This document shows positions 35,908-45,348 of a DNA stretch of 64,000 nucleotides, in pieces. Source of the stretch: Brasilonema sennae CENA114 (GTDB lineage: Bacteria > Cyanobacteriota > Cyanobacteriia > Cyanobacteriales > Nostocaceae); the NCBI RefSeq assembly GCF_006968745.1, contig NZ_CP030118.1:5552320-5616319 (forward strand), in the 5' to 3' direction. The notes beneath the pieces were generated by a model. That model worked only from the letters and a program-made list of their open reading frames with translations, was not told the DNA's origin and made no database searches. Numbering within the stretch: position 1 is the stretch's first letter; each line of letters starts with the position of its first letter. Both the position numbers and the translations under genes were made by a program.

Positions 35908-38900
35908 ATGGTTAAACATAATTTTTTCCAACAACAATTTCAACACAATACTGAGAAGACTCAGCAGTTATTTGATGAAAAGCTAATTATTTCTTGGTTA
36001 AGACAGATAAGTTTACGTACCAAAATCATAGCATTTACATTTCTTATTGGTGCACTTCCATTTTTAGGAATTGGGGCAGTTACCTATTACTTCTTGAACG
36101 AATCAACAACAAAAGAAATTACTAAAAACAAGCAAGACAAAGCCAGATTATTAGAAAATAATCTCAGCCATTTTATGATGAGACGATATGGAGATATTGA
36201 AATTCTCTCTAAACTAACATTCTTACAAAATCGCAACTTGAGGAGAGTGATAAGTCGTGAACAAATGCAAGCACGGCTAAGTAACTACTTAAATATTGAA
36301 AACAGCTATGAAAGCATTGCCATTTTTGATATAGATGGTAATTTAGTTGCTGATTCAGCAGGACAATTGATTCCTAGCCAGAAAAATGAAGGCTATTTTA
36401 AAACAGTACTTAAAAATAACAAGCCATATATTAGCCAGCCTACAGCCACAAAAAGTGTAGAGACATATAAAGATAATTATAGAATTTATATCGCTGCGCC
36501 TGTCAAAGACAAAGACACGGCTGAAACTATCTATGTTGTCAGAACAATTATACCTGTCAAAGCTTTAGCAAAGGAAGTCTTAATTCCTCAAGTGAGTCAA
36601 GATGATTACCAGCTTGTAGATGGTTCCGGACAAATATTTTTTTCTCAGACAAAGAGTCAAACTAATTTCTATCCAAAAGAAGAGATTCCTAACTTAAAAC
36701 AACTATATACAGAGAAAAAAATCAAAACTCAGATATTCTTTGATAAGAAAAACAACGTTGAAAAATTAGTGACCAATGCGCCTTTGCAAAAAGTAGAAGG
36801 TTTGCCAGATTTGAATTGGACATTAATATTGAGTCAAGATACAGCAACTGCATTTGCAACCGAGAGACAATTATTACTAACATTAGCAGGGACGCTTCTA
36901 ATGGCATTACTAGTTGGTGCAATTGCAGCAGGCATAGCTAATCGTCTGATTAAGCCAATTAAAGCTGCTACTATGGCAGTGCAAAAATTGAGTCAAGGCA
37001 ATCTTGATACTCGGGTTGTCATCAAAGGCGAAGATGAACTTGCAACTTTGGTTTCTCAAATCAACTACATGGCAGATCAAGTGCAAGATATAGTACAAAA
37101 ACAAACTGCTGAAGCCGAGCAATTAAAGTTATTGACAAACATCTTGCTCTTAATTCGCTCTTCGCTTAATCCTGAAGAATTGTTCAACATCACAGTTACA
37201 GAAGCAAGACAGGCACTCAAAGCGGATCGAGTCGTTATTTATCAGTTCAATGCGAAAGAAGGCGGACAAGTCATTGCTGAATCTGCAGATCCTGGTTTGC
37301 CTGTAGCTTTTGAGGATACATTTGAAGATCCCTGTATTCATAGAGAAATTATACAGGCTTACAAACAAGATCGGGTTACGGCTCAGGGCAATATCTTGCA
37401 GGCAGATTTTTCTCCCGAACATCAGAAATTGATGGAAAAATTGCAAGTCAAAGCGAATTTGGTAACGCCAATCTTAAAAGATAACCAAGTCTTAGGCTTT
37501 TTGATTGCTTATCACTGTCAGAAAGCTCATGTTTGGCAGCCTTATGAAATTAATTTCTTGCGGCATTTGGCACTTCAAGTGGGGCTGACTTTGGAACATG
37601 TGAGTTTATTTGAAGTTACACAGACACTAAAAGACCTCGCCATCCACTTGTCTAAAACCCATAACTCACAAGATATCTACAATTTAGCAGTTCAAGGCAT
37701 CCGTAAAGCCTTGAAGGTAGAGCGAGCACTCATTTACAAAATAGACGAAAATTTGCACGGCAGCGTCATTGCAGAATCAGTAGTTAGAGGTTGGTCCCCA
37801 ACTCTCGGTGCAGAAATTTACGATCCATGTTTGAAAGATTATGTTGACAAGTATCGCCAAGGTCGTATTGTCGCCATCGACAATATTTACCAAGCTCAAC
37901 TGAACGAGTGTTATCTCAAACAACTAGAACCGTTTGCAGTCAAAGCAAATTTGGTTGCACCAATTTTAGTAGGTAACAACCTGCTCGGTTTGTTGATAGC
38001 TCATCAATGCTCTCAACCACGTCTATGGCAACAGTCAGAAATAGATTTGTTTGAGCAATTTGCCAGAATTGTTGGGCTGGCTTTAGAACGAGCCAATTTT
38101 TTGAAGCAAGCCGAAGAAGGACGCCAAGCAGCTCAAAAAGCTTCTCAACTGCAACGTCAGCAGAAAGAAACACTAGAAATGCAACTCCTAACGTTGATAG
38201 AGCATTTAGAAGGAGGATATCAAGGTGACCTGACAGTACGTGCTGAAGTCACTGATGGGGAAATTGGTATTGTCGCTGACTTTTTCAACTCCTTATTGGA
38301 GAGTTTGCAGGATATTGTTATCCAAGTCAAACTAGGCGCAACTCAGGTGAATGCTGCCATTGCAGATAACTCAAGCTCAACAGGTGAACTGGCAGTTAAA
38401 GCACTCAAACAAGCACAGGAAATTAGTAGTGTCCTAGATGCTGTTGACCAAATGAGGCAATCGATTAAAGCTGTCGCAAAAAGCGCCAAACAGGCTGCAG
38501 TAGTTGCTAGTACGGCATATCATGCAGCCGAAGTAGGTAGCACAGCGATAGACCTGACAGTCGAAAATAGTATTGAATTGCGCAAAGTGATAGAGGGAAC
38601 CCACACAAAAGTCAACCGTCTTGGAGAGTCTTTGCAACGAATTTCGCGTGTGGTAGCATTGATTAATGAAATTGCCATACAAACTAACTTGTTAGTTATC
38701 AACAGTGGTTTAGTTATCAACACTAATGTTGAAGCGGCGCGTGGTGATAGAGAAGTGCAAAGTTTTGCTATCATTGTTGAAAAAATTTCTTTACTAGCAG
38801 CTCAAAGTAGCGAAGCCAGTGCAGAAATTGAAGAAATTGTTGCCAATATCCAACTCGAAACCCGGGAAGTCGTCAAGGCTATGGAGTTGGGAAGCACGCA

Positions 38901-39177
38901 GGTGATCAAAGGAACGCATCTGGTTCAAAATACCAAACACAGCTTGAACCACATTCTTGAAGTCTGTCGTCACATTGACCAACTCGTGCAGTCAATTTCT
39001 GATGCTACAATCTCTCAAGTGGAAACCTCTAAAGATGTCTCTATTCTTATGCAAGACATTGCAAAAGTTTCTGAAATCACCAGCAACTCGTTTCACCAAG
39101 TTTGTGGGTCTCTCCAAAAAACAGTGGAGATTTCCCAGCAGCTGCAAGAGAGTGTACGGACATTTAAGGTGAATTAG
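35908..39177 (+). CDS. Methyl-accepting chemotaxis-type transducer with two GAF domains
   Basis: A 1089-residue membrane sensor: TM1 (about 40-63), periplasmic double-Cache-like domain (65-325), TM2 (about 331-355), HAMP, GAF1 (about 415-570), GAF2 (about 585-735), a second HAMP-like segment (DLTVRAEVTDGEIG) and a C-terminal signalling coiled coil. The layout resembles cyanobacterial PixJ-type phototaxis transducers. GAF2 has DPCL and NECYLKQL, cysteines in the places used by some cyanobacteriochromes; GAF1 lacks the second. The normally invariant hairpin tip is altered: IAIQTNLLVINSGLVINTN carries an 18-bp in-frame duplication and the following EAARGDREVQSFAIIVEKIS is divergent, so coupling to CheA/CheW may be lost or changed. 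Confidence 0.9.
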   Translation: MVKHNFFQQQFQHNTEKTQQLFDEKLIISWLRQISLRTKIIAFTFLIGALPFLGIGAVTYYFLNESTTKEITKNKQDKARLLENNLSHFMMRRYGDIEILSKLTFLQNRNLRRVISREQMQARLSNYLNIENSYESIAIFDIDGNLVADSAGQLIPSQKNEGYFKTVLKNNKPYISQPTATKSVETYKDNYRIYIAAPVKDKDTAETIYVVRTIIPVKALAKEVLIPQVSQDDYQLVDGSGQIFFSQTKSQTNFYPKEEIPNLKQLYTEKKIKTQIFFDKKNNVEKLVTNAPLQKVEGLPDLNWTLILSQDTATAFATERQLLLTLAGTLLMALLVGAIAAGIANRLIKPIKAATMAVQKLSQGNLDTRVVIKGEDELATLVSQINYMADQVQDIVQKQTAEAEQLKLLTNILLLIRSSLNPEELFNITVTEARQALKADRVVIYQFNAKEGGQVIAESADPGLPVAFEDTFEDPCIHREIIQAYKQDRVTAQGNILQADFSPEHQKLMEKLQVKANLVTPILKDNQVLGFLIAYHCQKAHVWQPYEINFLRHLALQVGLTLEHVSLFEVTQTLKDLAIHLSKTHNSQDIYNLAVQGIRKALKVERALIYKIDENLHGSVIAESVVRGWSPTLGAEIYDPCLKDYVDKYRQGRIVAIDNIYQAQLNECYLKQLEPFAVKANLVAPILVGNNLLGLLIAHQCSQPRLWQQSEIDLFEQFARIVGLALERANFLKQAEEGRQAAQKASQLQRQQKETLEMQLLTLIEHLEGGYQGDLTVRAEVTDGEIGIVADFFNSLLESLQDIVIQVKLGATQVNAAIADNSSSTGELAVKALKQAQEISSVLDAVDQMRQSIKAVAKSAKQAAVVASTAYHAAEVGSTAIDLTVENSIELRKVIEGTHTKVNRLGESLQRISRVVALINEIAIQTNLLVINSGLVINTNVEAARGDREVQSFAIIVEKISLLAAQSSEASAEIEEIVANIQLETREVVKAMELGSTQVIKGTHLVQNTKHSLNHILEVCRHIDQLVQSISDATISQVETSKDVSILMQDIAKVSEITSNSFHQVCGSLQKTVEISQQLQESVRTFKVN

Positions 39178-39252
39178 CTGGGCTTGTTTGCTTGCACCTG
39201 AGTTCGAGATTCTATCATTCTGTTCTTTATAACGTGCGGCGTTCGCAACCCG

Positions 39253-39356
39253 TTATACCGTTTCACTTTAAGGTTAATACAAATGGGAAGCACCCGAGCA
39301 GGGGGAAAGAATTAGAAACCAATCATTTGTATCAGGAATTTTGTGAAATGGTATTA
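39253..39356. mobile_element. Small (about 105 bp) inverted-repeat element
   Basis: Ends TATACCGTTTCACTTTAAGG and GTGAAATGGTATTA are imperfect inverses, and TTTGTATCAGGAATTTTGTG precedes the right end. The ends match those of the 538-bp element at 26134-26671, so this is the compact form of the same family. Confidence 0.75.
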
Positions 39357-39596
39357 CAAGCGATAGCTTCACTGCTGCACTCCGCGCAGATCGCATCTAA
39401 AAATCGCATATTGACTCGTTCAGTTTGTCCATTGTAATTAAATACAATGCGAAATCAGCCTCACACATACAGAATTTCTTCAGAATTTTTGTATATCCTT
39501 TAACTCGTTTAGAAAAAGAACCATTACTCTTTTTCTAGTCCCTTCTAGCTGTACGAGCAGAGGGAACCTGAGATGAAAACGATAGAGTTGTATTGG

Positions 39597-39631
39597 TGAC
39601 CTCTTTATATGGCTTAAGAGGTCATTTTTTT
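39597..39631 (+). terminator. Rho-independent terminator-like hairpin
   Basis: TGACCTCTT and AAGAGGTCA (9-bp perfect stem, 10-base loop) are followed by seven T. It lies 420 bases after the transducer gene, so it may end a long 3' UTR or a separate small RNA. Confidence 0.75.
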
Positions 39632-39842
39632 CAAGAGAATATTTTATGGTAGAACTTTGTAAATTGTTAAGTTCAAATCTTAAGTCAATAATCTTCATAA
39701 AGTAGCTATACTAACTACTAAATCACTTGATTTGTAAGAATACAAGCATCAGTCGCCAGTCGTCATAATGCTTGTCAACTCAAGATTTTCAACGATAGAT
39801 ATTTTGTGGTAATCATTACTACAATAGCAACAATTGCTTTAT

Positions 39843-40289
39843 TCATTCAGAATTATGGGTTCTGGATTCTGAATTCTTATCCTGATTTTTTAAAGTCTTA
39901 AACATTCTTTTCAACGACTTGCTCCTGACAGACCTAATAGCTTTGCTAATATCTAGCCATTGACGCTTTCTTTGATTGACTTCTGGATATTCTTCTAAAA
40001 TTGTTTGGACTGGTAACAAAAACATTCTAACTTGGTAAATATTACCCTGTTTGCGATACTTATAACAGCCAATTTCATAAGTTTCTACTTGACCGATAAC
40101 TCCAGCTTCTTCCCACGCCTCTTTTGCTGCTGATTCTGGTGGACTCATTCCATTACAAATGCCTCCTTTCGGCACAACCCATTCCTGACGATTTCGAGTT
40201 GTAATTAGCAAAACTTCGATTTTTCCCTCTCTGACTCGATATGGAATGACCCCTGATTGCTGAAGTACTTTGCTGTCTTTTTGGCTCAT
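39843..40289 (-). CDS. NUDIX hydrolase, diphosphoinositol-phosphatase-like
   Basis: A 148-residue NUDIX protein: QSGVIPYRV, WVVPKGGICNGMSPPESAA and KEAWEEAGVIGQV. The catalytic EEAG part of the box is present; the first glutamate of the box is M in this subgroup-like sequence. PKGG and EAWEEAGV resemble the DIPP/Ap-n-A hydrolase branch. The C-terminal residues (NSESRTHNSE) are encoded by an imperfect AATTCTG-type repeat, so the true family C-terminus probably ends earlier. Confidence 0.88.
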   Translation of the reverse strand: MSQKDSKVLQQSGVIPYRVREGKIEVLLITTRNRQEWVVPKGGICNGMSPPESAAKEAWEEAGVIGQVETYEIGCYKYRKQGNIYQVRMFLLPVQTILEEYPEVNQRKRQWLDISKAIRSVRSKSLKRMFKTLKNQDKNSESRTHNSE

Positions 40290-41092
40290 GGAATTTTGAT
40301 TCCTTCGATATCAATGTTCTTCTTAAGAAAAACCTTTTTATGGTTTTCCTTGACTTCCTATCAAAGGCATAATTTAACTTAAGTTTTTATGTGAGCAAGG
40401 ATACAAGACATAAATTATAATTTTTGGTGAAGTATATATGTTAAAATAATAAATAACTAGGTAAGCGTCATCAATTCGTAGATAGTAGTAGTGCGAGCGT
40501 CTCGCTCGCGGGCTGTCTGATCCGCACTACATTTTATTTTTAATGAAAGCCACTTACTTACAAAAAAAATTTAATAGAAAATCAAGTATTCGATACGTAG
40601 AAAAGTAAGGTTAATATAGGATTCCTATTCATTTTTGAACCCAACTCAGTACAGTTTATGTTAAGCATTCAGAGTTAAGCATTCGGGTGTTTCATGTTCC
40701 CGTTCGGCTGAGGCTTCAACGGTGAGCGCGAGCGCCTAACCGCTCTAGGCGTTGGCTGTAATGCGTTCCTACCTCAACTAGTAAATTCAAAAAAAACCGG
40801 ATTCCTGTATTTCAAACAACATAAATACGGTAGAAGTAATATCTACCTGATATCTTGCAGCATACTTTTCGTCCGCCAAGAAATTTATTTCTTGGCTCAA
40901 AGTCTAAGTCCGTTAAAACGGGCTGAGTAAGTTTTTCAGGAGGCACTGCTCGGCTAGAGTTTCCCGACTTAAAGCATGTGCCGTTCCGTTTTAACGGACT
41001 TGGTTTATGAGCCACGAACTTCAGTTCTGGGCGTACTCAGCCGGAGGTGCAAGATATCAGGTACCCTGATTTGTTAACGAGTGATTTTCCTG
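40290..41092. other. Long intergenic with two palindromic elements
   Basis: Contains a hairpin with ends GTAGTGCG/CGCACTAC at 40488-40530 around the inner stem GCGAGCG-TCT-CGCTCGC, and the larger element at 40844-41063. A GAGCGCGAGCGCCTAACCGC stretch near 40720 is another repeat fragment. No gene. Confidence 0.7.
40844..41063. mobile_element. 220-bp element with nested inverted repeats
   Basis: 16-bp ends (TACCTGATATCTTGCA, inverted at 41048-41063) enclose an inner pair AAGTCCGTTAAAACG (40906-40920) and its inverse (40987-41001), plus a hairpin GCCAAGAAAT/ATTTCTTGGC at 40875-40896. No ORF. It looks like a MITE or the relic of a transposon with structured ends. Confidence 0.8.
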
Positions 41093-41461
41093 CTAAGAAT
41101 CTAAATCTAGAGCTTGTATTCCTTGGCGTTCTACAAAAGTTAGCATACTTCCCAACTGTAACCAAATCAGCAAGGCAGTTATAAGAGCAACTGGTATACC
41201 AATTCCATAGGCAATTAAGGGCGGAAAGCCAAATATTTCAAAACCGCAACAGAGAAATACACCAAGACCAACAGTAATTCCTATAAATGGTATAGATAAA
41301 TGTCTAATCGGTAGACGAGAACCAGAAGTTTCTGCACCATCGTCTTGCCATTTATGAACAATAACTTTCAGCGTTCCCCATAACGCGAGGTCACAAACTA
41401 ATGCTGCAAATAATCCAACAACGAATAGAAAATAGGGTGGATGTTGAGAAATATAGTACAT
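41093..41461 (-). CDS. Small integral membrane protein, unknown function
   Basis: 122 residues with three predicted membrane segments (about 10-32, 55-75, 78-100) and a charged loop (VHKWQDDGAETSGSRLP). No signal-peptidase site or known motif. It lies downstream of the ABC1 kinase on the same strand with an 87-base gap, so co-transcription is possible. Confidence 0.7.
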   Translation of the reverse strand: MYYISQHPPYFLFVVGLFAALVCDLALWGTLKVIVHKWQDDGAETSGSRLPIRHLSIPFIGITVGLGVFLCCGFEIFGFPPLIAYGIGIPVALITALLIWLQLGSMLTFVERQGIQALDLDS

Positions 41462-41548
41462 GAAAACTCCTGTAGATGTTGAGTACGGAATTATGAGTTT
41501 GGAATTATGAATAATAATATTTATTCATAATTTTTCACTCATAATTCG

Positions 41549-43243
41549 TCATTCTTTTAAGGCTTTCGGTAGAATAGCAGCTACTCCCTCTCGGGAAAAT
41601 TCTGTCAAAACTCCAATCGCGACGTTGAATAAGCGAGTTGGTTTTAAGTCATCTTTGACCAAATTCCATAAGCGTTGGACTTCTTCTGTATGAAGACGAT
41701 CATCTTCTGTAAGAGCAAGCGCTAACTGTCGCCTCAGAAACTTGCTTTCATCAGAAAGTAAATATTGCAATCCCAATTGAGCCGTAGGTAATACGTCAAA
41801 GTTAGTATCACTGCGGGCAATCGCAATCAAATTCTCTAACCGAGACCACTGGAATTTACCATCTTTAAAAAGCACATTCAGCAAACGTCGCCGCAGTTGT
41901 GGAGATTCGCCTGTCAACAAGCGCCTTGCAACGTATGGGTATGCTACTTCAACAAGTTTGAAATTCGGGTTGAGGCTGAGGGCAATTCCTTCCTGCGTTA
42001 CCACAGAACGAATGATCAAAGCAAACTGTGCAGGGATTCGGAAAGGATATTCATACATCAGTTCCGAGAACTCATCAGTAATGGTTTTGATGTTAAAATC
42101 CCCTACATTTTTGCCAATAGCATTATCCAGAACTGTTTCCAATGCTGGTACAACCGGACGAATATCCGTGTCTGGACTGAGAAAACCTAGCTTCACAAAG
42201 TCTTGGGCTAATTCGTCGAATTCTTTATTAACTACGTGTACGAGCGCATCTACCAGAGTTTCTTTTGTGGTTTCATTTAACTGATCCATCATCCCGAAGT
42301 CTATGTAAGCCATACGACCATCGGGCATGGCAAATAAATTACCTGGATGTGGATCAGCATGGAAGAAGCCATGCTCTAGGAGTTGTTGTAAACCAGAAGT
42401 CACGCCAACTTGGATGACTAACTCTGGATCTAAACCTGCTGCGCGGATTTTGTTTGTTTCGGTCAGTTTGAAGCCGTTAATCCACTCTAAGGTTAAAACA
42501 TGGACATTGGTGTAACGCCAATATATCGCCGGTATTTTAACCTGGGGGTCGTTGTGAAAGTTATTAGCAAATTTCTCCGCGTTGCGGGCTTCGTTGATGT
42601 AATCTATCTCCTCAAATAACTTGGTGCCAAACTCGTCCACAATCATTGCCAAGTCATGACCGAGGTTTAAGGGTAACCAAGGAGCTAACCAACTAGCCGC
42701 CCATCGCATCAGATAAAGGTCAAGTGTAAGAGTTGGGCGCAAGTTGGGGCGCTGTACTTTCACCGCCACTTCTTCGCCGCTCATCAAACGACCACGATAA
42801 ACTTGACCCAAACTAGCTGCAGCCACGGGATATGAGGACAACGAACTAAAAATTTCGCTAATTGGACGTTCTAGTTCGGTTTCAATAATTTTATACGCGA
42901 GTCCACTATCAAAAGCTGGCAACTGATCTTGTAGCTTGATGAGTTCTTCTAGATAATCTTTACGTATCAAGTCTGGTCGTGTTGAGAGGGCTTGACCAAC
43001 TTTAATGAACGTCGGACCAAGGCGGGTTAGCAACAGCCGCAATTGAGTCGCTCGTTTGAACTTGTTTTGCTCCTCTTGATTTCGCCATTGATCCCACTTG
43101 AGACTAAGAATAAATACTGCAAAAAACCAGATAATCTTTATCGCCCGCATCCAAGCTAGCCAAGGACGGTAGCGGTAGTAGCGGGCGATCGCCATTGGAT
43201 CGTAGCGTCGATGATTTTGTTGTGTAAGGGTTTGCCAGTTCAC
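41549..43243 (-). CDS. ABC1/UbiB (AarF-like) atypical kinase
   Basis: A 564-residue protein with the UbiB-family features: KxGQ motif (FIKVGQALSTRPD), alanine-rich loop (VAAASLGQVYRG), lysine in EVAVKVQRP, and HADPHPGNLF then YIDFGMM for catalysis and metal binding. Members are atypical kinases/ATPases linked to quinone biosynthesis and, in chloroplasts and cyanobacteria, to plastoquinone or tocopherol metabolism and stress. The start is GTG at 43243. A C-terminal helical region follows the kinase core. The exact substrate is unknown. Confidence 0.93.
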   Translation of the reverse strand: MNWQTLTQQNHRRYDPMAIARYYRYRPWLAWMRAIKIIWFFAVFILSLKWDQWRNQEEQNKFKRATQLRLLLTRLGPTFIKVGQALSTRPDLIRKDYLEELIKLQDQLPAFDSGLAYKIIETELERPISEIFSSLSSYPVAAASLGQVYRGRLMSGEEVAVKVQRPNLRPTLTLDLYLMRWAASWLAPWLPLNLGHDLAMIVDEFGTKLFEEIDYINEARNAEKFANNFHNDPQVKIPAIYWRYTNVHVLTLEWINGFKLTETNKIRAAGLDPELVIQVGVTSGLQQLLEHGFFHADPHPGNLFAMPDGRMAYIDFGMMDQLNETTKETLVDALVHVVNKEFDELAQDFVKLGFLSPDTDIRPVVPALETVLDNAIGKNVGDFNIKTITDEFSELMYEYPFRIPAQFALIIRSVVTQEGIALSLNPNFKLVEVAYPYVARRLLTGESPQLRRRLLNVLFKDGKFQWSRLENLIAIARSDTNFDVLPTAQLGLQYLLSDESKFLRRQLALALTEDDRLHTEEVQRLWNLVKDDLKPTRLFNVAIGVLTEFSREGVAAILPKALKE

Positions 43244-43835
43244 TCCCTTATCTTCCTCTTAAACTGAAAAAGGTTTTACTGTCTAAAGCCAAACAAGGAT
43301 ACCTTCACAAGGCATACAAATTTTGGTATGCATTTGCTTTGTTGTCCCTTGTTCTGATCGCTAGTCTTTACTTAACGTTACTTTTTATCTTTTATTTTAT
43401 ATTAGTACATAAAAGTATATATACTTATATGATCTGAGGGTTAGATAGTATATTTCAGTATTTATTTTTGAAGTTATTTATTTATACATTATTTATTAAG
43501 TATAAAATTTTATATAACAACATCACTTCAAGCTGATTTAAAAAGATTATCGTCTTTATCCGGAAAACTCTTCTTAGCCATGAGAAGTATAATATAATGC
43601 TTTAAAATGGAAAACTAGAATGATGATGCCATGTATCGCAAATAAAAGGAAGAATAAATGACTTCCAAATCAAAACTTTATATTCTTGTAAGTTTTTCTT
43701 TAAAAAAAGACAAGTTTGTAAAAATGTGAACGACTTTATGTACGATATTACGGGCATAATTGGCAAGCACATTATCTGATTAACCATGCCAAGAAATAGC
43801 ATTATTACGGAAAATAATTGAGGAGTGGCTTTTTG
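43244..43835. other. AT-rich divergent intergenic region
   Basis: About 590 bases between divergent genes, AT-rich with stretches such as TATATATACTTATATG. No repeats, hairpins or ORFs that can be supported. GAGGAG at 43820-43825 is the ribosome binding site of the next gene. Confidence 0.6.
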
Positions 43836-44930
43836 ATGAGCATTACTCAACCTTTGACAAGGCGTAAGCGGATGTCTTACACAGTTGCATTTGTCGCTAG
43901 TGTCATTGCCGCTCTACTTATTAACTGTTTTGCAACCCCTAGTCCTGGTCAAACCTCTACACGTGACAAATTTCTTTGGCCATTTGCATCCACATCACCT
44001 TGGAATATGCCAATTGGTTCGAGTGCAAATTATATTCCCGCAAATATTGGAAAAGCTGGCTATGCTGCAGCAGATAAAGAATATTTCTTCAAACTCAAGG
44101 ATAGTGATCCGTGGCGTCAAGTTTATGCTCCTGGTGCTTGGGGTGAAGGACGCTGTAAAGGCACCACATCTATGAACACCTGGCTGCCGATTCCAGACGA
44201 CCTTATCGTTCCAGACGCCACGAATAACCCATATCACACCCCCAACAACGCATCAGCCTTCTTGATGCCTGATGGAAAAACTCTCATACAGCTTGAACCT
44301 CTTGCTCGCTGTAAAAAAGGAGGCGACATCTACGGTTGGCGTTTTCCAAATGTTGATATTTACAGTGATGGAATAGGTGGAGCACATTTTGGTTCTGGTC
44401 TTTCGTCGATTGGTGGTTCTATTCGCAAAGGTGAATTAACTAGCGATCAACCAATTCGTCATGCCTTAAAAGTTGTCATTTGGGGCGAAAAATACCTCTA
44501 CTACTCTAAGTCTAATCCCGGGCATCGCTGGCCTGCAGATAGAGCAGATGCCAATGCAGCTAACCAATACCACGGTAAAAACTCCTCTCTGGTACAGGGG
44601 ACACTACTGGCAGTTCCTGCATACGTAACCGAACAAAATCTCAACTTGGAAACACCTGCTGCTAAAAAGTTATTTCATGCCTTGCAAGATTATGGTGCTT
44701 ACGTTGTTGACGACGCAGGCTGGGATGCTCACTACTTTGCAGTAGAGGACGGAGTCACACAAGAGTTTCGCAACACCTTTGGTTACAATTTCGAGGGATC
44801 TAATGGTTCATTTTATGAAGACTTTATGAAGCTATTCCAAGCACTTCACATTGTTGATAACAATAGCTCAAATAGCGTCGGTGGTGGTGGAACTCCGCGT
44901 GTAGCTCTTGCTCCACCTATTGGGAACTAA
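43836..44930 (+). CDS. Secreted protein of unknown function, SPWN-type
   Basis: A 364-residue exported protein: basic start (TQPLTRRKR), hydrophobic core (AFVASVIAALLINCF) and likely cleavage before about residue 45. The mature part opens FLWPFASTSPWNMPIGS and has GDIYGWRFPNVDIYSDG, HFGSGLSSIGGSIR and DAGWDAHYFAVEDG, a pattern I associate with uncharacterised secreted proteins of bacteria and fungi, possibly carbohydrate-active. A glycine-rich tail ends it. I chose the ATG at 43836, about 10 bases after GAGGAG. Enzymatic role unproven. Confidence 0.75.
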   Translation: MSITQPLTRRKRMSYTVAFVASVIAALLINCFATPSPGQTSTRDKFLWPFASTSPWNMPIGSSANYIPANIGKAGYAAADKEYFFKLKDSDPWRQVYAPGAWGEGRCKGTTSMNTWLPIPDDLIVPDATNNPYHTPNNASAFLMPDGKTLIQLEPLARCKKGGDIYGWRFPNVDIYSDGIGGAHFGSGLSSIGGSIRKGELTSDQPIRHALKVVIWGEKYLYYSKSNPGHRWPADRADANAANQYHGKNSSLVQGTLLAVPAYVTEQNLNLETPAAKKLFHALQDYGAYVVDDAGWDAHYFAVEDGVTQEFRNTFGYNFEGSNGSFYEDFMKLFQALHIVDNNSSNSVGGGGTPRVALAPPIGN

Positions 44931-45348
44931 TACGGAAATAAATTAATTTAGGATAACACCGAAAAACTTAGTTTCACGAATCAAGCAAGTTTGTCCCAGA
45001 CTGCATAATACTTTTTGAATGTCAAGTCCACTTGAACATAATGGTATTGCGTGTCTCCTCTGACGGAGGCGCGCAATTTACTTATATGACTGTAGTGCTT
45101 GGTGGTGTTGGGTGTAATACACACTATCTGTAGTGAAAGTGCATGCACTTTCACATTATTCGTGGTGATGTATGTGATTCAAATCAGAACCGCTATAATT
45201 AAGCCTGACTCAATATCACGCTAATTCGCCACATCAATCTTTAATCAGCGACAGCCTCGTTATAAATTATTAATATCCGTTTAATATCGGCGAACAACTG
45301 ACTTACTCAGGCTTGGTTTCAAAAGCAAAAGTTTAAAAAGGTTAAAAG
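44931..45348. promoter_or_regulatory. Intergenic with a perfect 22-bp palindrome (45133-45154)
   Basis: GTGAAAGTGCA and its exact complement form a loop-free 22-bp palindrome about 195 bases upstream of the site-2 protease gene; no T-run follows. A repeat fragment GTCTCCTCTGACGGAGGCGC lies at about 45052. Nothing else is seen. Confidence 0.65.

Larger units (their letters stand above)
39178..39842. other. Intergenic with a small IR element and a terminator hairpin
   Basis: Holds the 39253-39356 element and the hairpin at 39597-39631, both listed separately. Between them a hairpin-forming stretch AGAAAAAGAACCATTACTCT (from about 39511) continues to TTTTCT. No ORF is convincing. Confidence 0.6.
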
